DNA of 64,000 nt, taken from the NCBI RefSeq assembly GCF_009184425.1, contig NZ_WELG01000001.1, positions 847,033-911,032 of the forward strand. Reading direction: 5' to 3'. Below, piece after piece: positions 27,764-36,500 of the stretch; the stretch's first letter is position 1; each line of letters opens with the position of its first letter. The notes beneath the pieces are model-generated. The model searched no databases. It worked only from the letters and a program-made list of their open reading frames with translations, and had not been told where the DNA came from. The position numbers and the translations under genes are program-made. The DNA is from Flagellimonas olearia. Lineage in GTDB: Bacteria > Bacteroidota > Bacteroidia > Flavobacteriales > Flavobacteriaceae.

Positions 27764-29223
27764 TGGGAATCGTACTAAAGCAGTCCATACAAAATGTTGT
27801 GGTCACCTATCTGGGTTTTTTGTTTGGTGCGGTGAACACCCTTTTCCTATATACCAAAATTTTACCGGATGCCTACTACGGATTGGTCACTTTTATCTTG
27901 GCATCAGGCGCCATTTTAATGCCCTTGATGGCCTTTGGGGTGCACAACACTATGGTGAAATATTACAGTTTCTGCCAAGATTCCGAAAAGGATTCTTTTT
28001 TAACATTGATGCTATTGATTCCCTTGCTGGGGACTGTTCCTGTGGCTTTGGTAGGGTTCCTTTGGTATGAGCCTTTGGGGAATTTGATTTCGGAAGTAAA
28101 CCCAATGGTCAAGGATTATCTCTGGTATGTTTTTGTGGTTGGGTTGGCCATGGCATATTTTGAGGTTTTTTATGCCTGGTGCAAAGTACATCTGAAATCG
28201 GTCTTTGGAAATTTCATGAAAGAGGTGTTCGGTAGGATAGGGGTTTCCATCCTTTTGATTCTATTGTATTTTGAAATTATTTCGCTGGATGTCTTTTTCA
28301 AAGGTTTGGTGGGACTGTACCTGTTGCGAACAGTGATTATAAAGATATATGCCTATACCCTTAGGTTTCCCCGGTTGGATTTTAATTTTCCGGCGCATAC
28401 CAAAGAAATACTTTCCTATTCCTTTTTGATTATTTTGGGGGGTTCGGCCGCCTTGATTTTATTGGAAATCGATAAGGTGATGCTCAACCAGTTCATCAGT
28501 ATTGAAAATGTAGCGTACTATGGGGTTGCTGTATATATTGCCACAGTGATCATAGTGCCATCGAGGTCCATGCACCAAATCACCTATCCACTGACTGCTG
28601 AATTGTTGAATACCCAAGACCTAGTGGGTCTGAAAAAATTGTATCAAAAAACCTCATTGACACTATTTATTGCATCGGGGATTTTATTTGTTTTGATCAT
28701 ACTCAACTTGAACGATCTATATCTGTTGCTCCCGGAATCGTACCGGAATGGGTTCATCATTGTTTTCTTGATTGGTCTGGCCAAGGTGTTCGATTCGCTT
28801 TTGGGAAACAACAACTCCATCCTGTTCAACTCCAAGTATTATAAAACGGTTTTAATTTTCGGGGTCTGCTTGGCCGTGTTGACCATTGTGTTGAATTTTT
28901 TACTTATTCCAAAGTGGGGCATGACAGGGGCAGCTTTGGCTAGTTTTGTCTCCATTTTCATTTTTAATGTGGTGAAGTTGGGTTTTGTAAAGCAAAAGTT
29001 TGGCTTTTTGCCTTTTACAGGGGCTACTTTTAAGGTTTTTGCTACATTGTTCTTATTGGCCGTTTTGTTCAATATGTTGCAGTTTCCCTTTCATCCCATC
29101 GTTAATATTGCGCTCAAATCCATGCTGATTGTTGTGATGTATGTTGGGATTTTATATCGGTTTGAAATTTCAGAGGATGTTTCCGGCGTACTTTCCAAAT
29201 GGTTGAAGAAAAGACAGGAGTAG
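27763..29223 (+). CDS. Polysaccharide/lipid-linked oligosaccharide flippase (MOP superfamily)
   Basis: 486 residues with about 12-14 hydrophobic segments throughout (e.g. VVTYLGFLFGAVNTLFLY; ILASGAILMPLMAFGVHN). Small charged loops and the pattern of MATE/Wzx-like transporters are visible, and no nucleotide-binding motif is present. Such proteins move lipid-linked sugars across the inner membrane. Coupled to the glycosyltransferase by a one-base overlap, and followed by a hairpin (29235-29265) that may end the transcript. Confidence 0.85.
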   Translation: MGIVLKQSIQNVVVTYLGFLFGAVNTLFLYTKILPDAYYGLVTFILASGAILMPLMAFGVHNTMVKYYSFCQDSEKDSFLTLMLLIPLLGTVPVALVGFLWYEPLGNLISEVNPMVKDYLWYVFVVGLAMAYFEVFYAWCKVHLKSVFGNFMKEVFGRIGVSILLILLYFEIISLDVFFKGLVGLYLLRTVIIKIYAYTLRFPRLDFNFPAHTKEILSYSFLIILGGSAALILLEIDKVMLNQFISIENVAYYGVAVYIATVIIVPSRSMHQITYPLTAELLNTQDLVGLKKLYQKTSLTLFIASGILFVLIILNLNDLYLLLPESYRNGFIIVFLIGLAKVFDSLLGNNNSILFNSKYYKTVLIFGVCLAVLTIVLNFLLIPKWGMTGAALASFVSIFIFNVVKLGFVKQKFGFLPFTGATFKVFATLFLLAVLFNMLQFPFHPIVNIALKSMLIVVMYVGILYRFEISEDVSGVLSKWLKKRQE

Positions 29224-29234
29224 TGCAAAAGAGA

Positions 29235-29265
29235 ACCCCGTAGCGGATAAATCCAACTACGGGGT
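29235..29265. terminator. Hairpin between convergent genes, possible weak terminator
   Basis: ACCCCGTAG (29235-29243) pairs with CTACGGGGT (29257-29265), a perfect 9-bp stem with a 13-base loop. There is no T-run on the plus side, and on the minus side only a short TTCTCTTTT follows. Function is uncertain. Confidence 0.4.
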
Positions 29266-29293
29266 AAACAACTAACCAACCTAAAAACTATCT

Positions 29294-30457
29294 TTATTGC
29301 CTTCTGGAACTTTTTGTTGTTCTTCCAGCGCTACTGCTTCTATTGCTTGTACGACCAGTACTTTTTCTCACATTAGTACTTTTTGTACTTCTGGAAACCG
29401 TCTTCTTGGGAGCACTTTGTCTGCTCACTACAGACCTACTTGAATTGCTTCTGGCCTGTGGCTTTTTGTAAGTACTTGTAGTGGTCCTGGTCACCGTTTT
29501 ACGATTAGGGGTAGTGGTAACCTTTCTTTGCGATACGGTTTTCCGGTTTGGGGTCCGGGTCACCTGCTTTTGGGCTACGGTTCTACCACTGTTTCGGGAT
29601 ACACCATCCGCTTTCTGGTACACTCTTTTACTGCTGGTCCTGTTAGGGGCAACCTGTCTTTTTACAGTGTTGGAGCGAGATACGGTATTTCCTTTCCTAT
29701 AATCGTTGCGGGCCACAGTTTTGTTGCTACGCCCTGTGTATCCTCTTCGTATACTGGCGTTATCGCGTACCGCTACTCTTTTGTCATTTCTATAGACCCT
29801 ACTTCTTCTGTCAGGATTGTACTTGTACGACCTTCCAACTTTGGCGTAAGCCCTTCTATAGTTGTTTCGGTAAGGAGCATAGTACGTATATCTGATAGGA
29901 CTGTAATATCTTCTATATGGCGAAGAATATACCGTACAGAATCCTATGGCAGGTCTGGCAAAGTACCTGTGGAACGGACGATATACATAATGTCTGTTAT
30001 AGATATTGATGAATCCTGTGTAATGACTGAATACACCACCATTATAATATACATGCAATCCACCTAGGCGTCTTACCCTACCGTTATTGTACCAGATATC
30101 CACACTTCCTATCTGTGAAACCCGACCATAATAATCATAAAAAATGGGGGTGTTCTCTACTTGGATCACGGCACCATAATCATCATACTGCACATAAGGA
30201 TCGTAGTTATACCCAGAGTTGAAGGTAATGCCCACATTTCCAATTTGGGCACCTACACCAACATTCACTCGGTTGTCCAAGTAAAAATCGAACTCACCAT
30301 CAGGGTATACTGAAAAAGTTACCCCGTCTTCCACGAAGATGAATGAGTTTCCATATCGATATGTTGTGGCGGTCACAACATTATCTTCTGTTTTGGCGGC
30401 TTGGGTACCTAGTGTACCGAAAGCGATCGCTGCTATAAAGAGTACTAACTTTTTCAT
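29294..30457 (-). CDS. Exported protein with large protamine-like cationic tail
   Basis: 387 residues. The signal peptide (MKKLVLFIAAIAFGTLGTQA) is followed by a Tyr/Gly-rich beta region (about 30-170: IGNVGITFNSGYNYDP, VDIWYNNGRVRRLGGLHVYY) and a very basic Arg/Lys/Ser/Thr-rich low-complexity tail over about 190-387. The tail has imperfect repeats of TPNRKTV and many SR/TR pairs and almost no acidic residues. The N-terminal half may be a surface/periplasmic beta domain. The tail could bind nucleic acid, polysaccharide or the cell surface. No named family is recognised. Confidence 0.8.
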   Translation of the reverse strand: MKKLVLFIAAIAFGTLGTQAAKTEDNVVTATTYRYGNSFIFVEDGVTFSVYPDGEFDFYLDNRVNVGVGAQIGNVGITFNSGYNYDPYVQYDDYGAVIQVENTPIFYDYYGRVSQIGSVDIWYNNGRVRRLGGLHVYYNGGVFSHYTGFINIYNRHYVYRPFHRYFARPAIGFCTVYSSPYRRYYSPIRYTYYAPYRNNYRRAYAKVGRSYKYNPDRRSRVYRNDKRVAVRDNASIRRGYTGRSNKTVARNDYRKGNTVSRSNTVKRQVAPNRTSSKRVYQKADGVSRNSGRTVAQKQVTRTPNRKTVSQRKVTTTPNRKTVTRTTTSTYKKPQARSNSSRSVVSRQSAPKKTVSRSTKSTNVRKSTGRTSNRSSSAGRTTKSSRRQ

Positions 30458-30569
30458 ACTACAAGGTTTTATGTTCTAGATGTACCTATTTACATCCACC
30501 TATGTAATAGCAAGCAGCGTGCCAAAAAAATAAAATTTTTATAACATATTGATTATCAATAAAATAAAT

Positions 30570-32504
30570 TTAATCTTTGATGATGAACATCGAACGTCTA
30601 TTGAGTTGGTGTTCTTCTTCTGAGCACCTCACTCCATTGGAGCAGTTGTTCAACAATTGGGTTTCTCCATAGCCCTTTGCAGATAACCTATTTCGGTTTA
30701 TCCCTTGTTTCACCAACCATTCCAGAGTGGCTCGGGCACGTCTTTCGGATAGGTTAAGGTTAAAACGGCTACTAGACCTTGAATCGGTGTGCGATTCAAT
30801 ATGTATGGAAAGTTCCGGATACTGTTTCATGGCTTCAAGGATTTTAGCCAGCTCTACTTCGGCATCAGGGCGTATTCTGGATTTTCCGTAATCGAAGTAA
30901 ATTGGCTGTAGAGTCAGTCTACATCCCAAATCATCAATAGGACACTCTGGAGGCGTGAGTTCAATATCCATTTGCTCGGTATGGGAACCCCGTGGAGTGA
31001 CCGTGCTCTTCTGGTTGGGAGAATAATCTTTGTATTCCGCATGAACCGTGTACTCTTTGCTGCAATCCACTATACCCTTAAATATGTAATTGCCACTGCT
31101 GTCCGTGGTGGTTTCGGCCACAATATTGTTGTTCTTGTTCAAGAGGGTCACCGTAGCCCCATTCAAGGGTCGGCCTGTTTTGGAATCTGAAATGGCTCCT
31201 TGTATAATGGTTATGCCACAGCTTTCCCACACTCTGTAGATGTCATCGGAACTACTTCCGGCATCACCATCCCGGTTGGAGGCCAGATAGCCAATCTTTT
31301 TTTCTTCATTCAAGATAAAACCAAAATCATCCTTATTGGAATTAATGGGTTGCTTGAGATTGGTCACTTCCTCAAATTCTCCTTGGGGCTCCAAGGAAAC
31401 CACAAAAATGTCAAGTCCTCCCAGTCCCAAACGCCCATCACTGGAAAAGTAAAGGTTGTTGTTCTTTCCAATAAAAGGAAAGCCTTCCCGTGTTTCCGTA
31501 TTGATTTTTGGACCAAGATTGACAGGCGTTCCAAAGGAACCATCCCCAAGAATATCCACATACCAGATGTCCGACTCTCCATGCGTGCCCTCCATATCTG
31601 ATGAAAAGTACAGGCGCTTTTCATCTGGGGATAAGGCCGGATGTGCCACGGAGTGCGAATCACTGTTAAAGGGTAGTTCAGTGATGTTTTTCCAAGAACC
31701 ATCATCCATTTTGGTGGCTTGGTATATTTTAAGGCTGACCAGTTTTTGTCTGCTTTTTCTTTTTCGTCCCTTGAAATAGTTGTTTCGGGTAAAATACACT
31801 GTTTTTCCATCCTTGGTAAAAACGGCATTGGATTCATGATAAGGGGTGTTAATGTCACCTTCAAGCGGTTTAGGATGGGACAACCGCCAATCCTCATCCA
31901 CTTCGGCCTCAAACAAATCCAGATAGGGCAGGCCCGTCCAATTGTGTATTTTGTCTCCTTCGGTTTTTCCTGAAGAGGATGCGAAAACGACCTTGTCCCC
32001 ATAAAAGGCTGGGGAGAAATCAGAACTGGTGAGTAAACCTGTAATATTGGCCACTTCATAGGTACTGGATTTAATTCCTACCAAACTGTCCAGTTTGGCA
32101 TAACCCTCCATAAAGTTTTTTGCAATTTCCGTATTGGAAGATAAGCTGGCATAGGTTCCCATCATTTTTTTGGAGGTTTGGTAATCGCCAATACTCTTGA
32201 AACTTTGGGCAGCCCTGTAGTAATAAATAGGGTCTACATCATTAGGGAATTTCTCCATCAATTTTTTATACCACTCCGCAGCTTCGGTATACTCACTATT
32301 AAAATAGTAGGTATCCCCTAATTTTTTAAGTACCTGTGGGGACTCATAACCGTCATCTACAATCTTTAGATAAATTTCCCGGGCATCTATGAAATAGTAG
32401 GAGTCAAAATCTTCATTGGCTTTTTTAATAACGCTTTTTTGAGGGTATGAAATGGATATGGTAAAAATGATACATAGAATTCCAAGGATGGTTTTGTGGT
32501 TCAT
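30570..32504 (-). CDS. OmpA-family lipid/peptidoglycan-binding protein with TPR and PD40 repeats (T9SS-linked)
   Basis: 644 residues from the ATG at 32504 (MNHKTILGILCIIFTISISYPQK), which gives a clean signal peptide; the frame reads 58 codons further upstream into the PorP gene region. TPR-like helices (about 30-130) are followed by PD40/WD40-like beta-propeller blades (about 160-430: FTKDGKTVYFTRNN, LSPDEKRLYFSSD). A carboxypeptidase-regulatory-like domain (about 440-520) and a C-terminal OmpA domain (530-644, PIYFDYGKSRIRPDAEVELA and NRNRLSAKGYGE) complete it. The same architecture is found in proteins beside PorP/SprF, where the OmpA domain anchors to peptidoglycan. Only 10 bases separate it from porP/sprF. 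Confidence 0.9.
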   Translation of the reverse strand: MNHKTILGILCIIFTISISYPQKSVIKKANEDFDSYYFIDAREIYLKIVDDGYESPQVLKKLGDTYYFNSEYTEAAEWYKKLMEKFPNDVDPIYYYRAAQSFKSIGDYQTSKKMMGTYASLSSNTEIAKNFMEGYAKLDSLVGIKSSTYEVANITGLLTSSDFSPAFYGDKVVFASSSGKTEGDKIHNWTGLPYLDLFEAEVDEDWRLSHPKPLEGDINTPYHESNAVFTKDGKTVYFTRNNYFKGRKRKSRQKLVSLKIYQATKMDDGSWKNITELPFNSDSHSVAHPALSPDEKRLYFSSDMEGTHGESDIWYVDILGDGSFGTPVNLGPKINTETREGFPFIGKNNNLYFSSDGRLGLGGLDIFVVSLEPQGEFEEVTNLKQPINSNKDDFGFILNEEKKIGYLASNRDGDAGSSSDDIYRVWESCGITIIQGAISDSKTGRPLNGATVTLLNKNNNIVAETTTDSSGNYIFKGIVDCSKEYTVHAEYKDYSPNQKSTVTPRGSHTEQMDIELTPPECPIDDLGCRLTLQPIYFDYGKSRIRPDAEVELAKILEAMKQYPELSIHIESHTDSRSSSRFNLNLSERRARATLEWLVKQGINRNRLSAKGYGETQLLNNCSNGVRCSEEEHQLNRRSMFIIKD

Positions 32505-32514
32505 ATGGTGAATT

Positions 32515-33456
32515 TTAAAAGAATCTAGGTGTAAGGACTTTGTCTGTTTTATGGAATAGGTCAAATCGGAGCAGTGCTTCATAGGAACCACTATTGTAAT
32601 CTTTGATCGAGGTTGAGTCATAATCATAGGCCACTCCCAAGAACATGGATGGGGAAATCTGAAACCCTGCCATGGCACTTATGGAGGAATTCCACCGGTA
32701 AGACGCTCCCAAAGCAACCTTTTCATTGATCAAAAAATTGGCGGACATGTCCCATTGCAGTGGTGAGCCACTCACAAACTTTACCATGGTCGCGGGTTTG
32801 AACTTTAGGTTGGACGAGAGGTCAAACACATAACCCGTGATAAAAAAATAGTGCAATCGCTCTACGGCTATACTTTCCAAGTCCGCATCGTTCAATGAAC
32901 CCTCATCAAAATGCGTTGAGTTCATGAAATTAGGTACAGAGAACCCGGCATAGAATTTTTGGGTATGGTAATAGATTCCGGCCCCGACTTGGGGTTGCAG
33001 TTTATTGTCCACTGTATTTTGAAAAAAGGGATCATTGGGGTCATAGATGTTCAACTTGGTGTAATCCACATCCAAGAGGTCTATGCCCGCCTTAAGCCCA
33101 AAGGATAGTTTGCTGATATTATGCCGGGCCAACTGGATGGAATAGGAATAGTCCACAATGGCATTGGATTCCGTGGCCGGACCAATTTGATCATAAATGA
33201 TAGACAGCCCAAGCCCCATATTCTTTGAAACACCAATGGGCGAGTTGAGCGTAAAAGTACCTGTTTGGGGAGCACCTTCCAGGCTCAACCACTGGGTACG
33301 GCCCAAAACCCCAATGCTCATTACTTCCCTAGAACCTGCATAGGCAGGGTTTACAATCTGGGTGTTGTACATATATTGGGTGTATTGGGGGTCTTGTTGA
33401 CCTTGAGCGTTGTATAGCGCCAATAGAAATAATAGTGCAATTAAAAATCCTTTCAT
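32515..33456 (-). CDS. PorP/SprF family outer membrane protein (type IX secretion)
   Basis: 313 residues from the ATG at 33456 (MKGFLIALLFLLALYNAQG, signal peptide); an alternative start at 33504 is unlikely because it lies in the preceding gene. The sequence begins the mature part with QQDPQYTQYMYNTQIVNPAYAGSRE, the family hallmark, and continues as a barrel. In gliding Bacteroidota, SprF-like proteins are needed for secretion or surface attachment of their partner adhesin, encoded next door. Here the partner is the 1479-aa protein immediately upstream (48-base gap). Confidence 0.93.
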   Translation of the reverse strand: MKGFLIALLFLLALYNAQGQQDPQYTQYMYNTQIVNPAYAGSREVMSIGVLGRTQWLSLEGAPQTGTFTLNSPIGVSKNMGLGLSIIYDQIGPATESNAIVDYSYSIQLARHNISKLSFGLKAGIDLLDVDYTKLNIYDPNDPFFQNTVDNKLQPQVGAGIYYHTQKFYAGFSVPNFMNSTHFDEGSLNDADLESIAVERLHYFFITGYVFDLSSNLKFKPATMVKFVSGSPLQWDMSANFLINEKVALGASYRWNSSISAMAGFQISPSMFLGVAYDYDSTSIKDYNSGSYEALLRFDLFHKTDKVLTPRFF

Positions 33457-33503
33457 ATTGGGTATTCTGAATGTTGACGTCATTATATAATGGCTTGGTT
33501 GCA

Positions 33504-36500
33504 TTAATCCCGGTTGATATAGAGGTATCCTGAATAGGCGGCTTCACCCGGATTCTCGGTTTCAAATTCCAGAATATAGAAGTAAGTGCCACTGGGCAGG
33601 CTTCGGTCTTTCATGATCGTGGCCTGACCTTCGGATACACCTGTGAACACTTCATTTCCTATGCCGTAGCCATCGGCTTCGTAGACCAAGGCCCCCCATC
33701 TGTTGAAAATTCTCAGGGTATTATTGGGATAGGCTTCAATGCCATCAATCCTAAAGAAGTCGTTGATACCATCCCCATTGGGGGTAATTCCGGTGTAGAT
33801 TTCAAAATTGGGGTCGGTGCCCTCACTAGGACAGGCATCACTGGGTACCATGGTTACAGTTTGATCGTTTTCATCAAGGCTGTTGTCATCGGATAGGTCA
33901 ATGACCTGAGCTTCAAACCCTACGGGTTGCGAAGTAACCATGGCTTGGTTGGTCACCGAACCGTTGTCTATATCCTGTTGGGTAAGGGGGTGTGAAGTCC
34001 TAAATGTCCAGCTTTCGCCGATGGACAATATCCCGTCATTACCATCGTCCGTTCCAGGGACAGGGCCTGCAATATAGCCTCCCAGTTTTTCATCTTCCAA
34101 GAGCAATTCCTCAAGATCTACCTCTCCGGTATTGGTCACGGTGAACGTATAGGTAATGGAATCCATACAACCATCCCCTTTGGCATCTGCCAAATCACCT
34201 TTTTTGATCAGTCCTATTCCTGCGGAGCCGTTGGTACAGGCATTCGCTGGGACATCCGTAATGGTGGGGCCATCGGATAAGGGGTCGCTGGGGTGCGAAG
34301 TATCCTGAACGCCAATGGCCGTATTGATTAACTCTGCGGTTACTTGGGCCGTGTTCTGAACATAAGTGTTGTTGATATCGGTATCAAGGATGGCATACAG
34401 GGCTTGATAGGTCCAACTTTCACCTATGGACAAGATACCATCATTGCCCTCATCTTCGCCCGGTAGGGGTTCATTCAAGGTAGCACCAAGGACATTGTCG
34501 GTGATTTCAACCGTGTCCAAATCCACTTCCCCATTGTTGATCACCACAAACGTGTACAGAATACTCTCAAAGCACCCATCTTGGTTCACATCGGCGAGAG
34601 CACCCATCTTGGTCAAGCCCAGACTGGCCGAACCTGTGGTACAGGCATTATTGGGCACGGTGGTACTGGTGATATCATTTTCCAACAGGCTATTGTCATC
34701 GGAATCATCCTGTATTTTGATGTCAAAACCAAGAGGTTCGGCCGATACCGTAGCTTGGTTTTCCTTGGATCCGGCATCGATATCTTCTTGGACCAAATCA
34801 TATAGGAATTCATAGGTCCAGGTCTCGTTGGGGGAAAGCACACCATCCTCGTTCTCATCGGTTCCGGGCACGGGGCCGGGTATAGCTCCACCCAAAGCGT
34901 CATCCATAAGTTCCACAGTATCCAGACCAACGTCCCCGTTGTTGGTCACGGTAAAAGTGTACAGAATGCTTTCAGGGCAGTTGTCTTGGTTCACGTCCTG
35001 AATTATTCCTGTTTTGATAAGGCCAATGCTGGCATTGCCATCGGTACAGGCATCATTGGGGATGGTGATGTTGGTGGGGTCGTCCTCCGTATTGGAATTA
35101 TCATCTGAAGTATCTGTCGCTTCCGCAGTGGCACAGAGATTGGACAGGGTCACAGTGGCGGTGTTCTCCACAAAACCGTTATCGATATCCGTTTGGACAA
35201 TGTTGTAAATGGCTTGGTACGTCCAGATTTCGCCTACGGAAAGGATACCGTCCCCGCCATCATCACTTTCTGGGGTAGGGCCGGGCACCTCACCGTTCAG
35301 CATATCATCGTTTAACACGGCTTCATGCAGGTCTGCATCCCCTATATTTTCCAAGGTAAAGGTATAGGCCACACTTTCTGGGCAGCCATCGTTGTTGATG
35401 TCCAACAGTTCCGCTTGTTTAATAAGGCCCACGGCTGGGTTTTGGCAACTGCTCAGGTCCACTTCGGTGACATCGTCCTCATCGGGGCTATTATCGTCCG
35501 AAAGGTCTTGCACGGGTAGATTGACAAAGCCCAGTACATTGGCTGTCACTTGCGCTTGGTTGTGGAAACAGCCAAAATTGATATCGTCAGGGCTTATGGG
35601 CTGGGTGGCCGTATAGGTCCATGTCTCATCAGGATCTAGTAAGGTATCATTGTTTAAATCCCCAACAGGGCCATTGATGACCAAGGGCAGGTCCAAATCC
35701 GTGACGACCACATTTTCAAATACTTCACCAGTATTACTTTCATTGGTTACCGTAAAAGTGTAGTCTATGGCCGAACAATCTGCATTGACCATGCCTGTTT
35801 TGATCAAAGCGATTCGGGGTTCACAATCGGAGACTTTTGTAATAGTAGGTCTATCCTCGTCAATACTTTCATAGTCGGAATAATCTTCTATTGTTATTTC
35901 TGGAAAACCAGCCATTGTAGCCGTAACCACAGCTCGATTTTGAACTTCTCCTGCAATTCGATCGTCTGTGGTAAGCAGGTAATCAACGTTGGAATAAATC
36001 CATTTTTCATTGGGGCCCAAAAGTCCATCATTTCCTATGTCACCTTCTGTTGGTGCATTTAATACAAACCCTAAATCAAGATCATTAATGATGACATTAT
36101 CTACGGTTTGATTTTCTGTACTTTCATTGGTGAGCGTAAAAGTGTAATCGATATATACACAGCCTCCATCGTTACCAAAACCATCTTTGGCAACTCCGGT
36201 TTTAAGCAAGGCTATTCTTGGTACGCAATTGGAAATATCCGTAACCGTGGGGCGGTCTTCATCCACATTTTCAAAATCGGACCAATCTTCTACAGTAAGG
36301 CCCAATAAAGGATCTTCTCCCGAAACATGTGCTGTGTTCTCTACCTTTTTTGCTGCAAGATCTTCTGGGGTAATGGCATAGAATCCAGTATATTCCCATG
36401 TTTCACCAGCTTGCAGAATGTTATCACCATTGTCTCCCGAAGTATAACCAATATTCCCCACCAAATCATCCGTCAGGGTTATATTATGCAATGGATTGCC

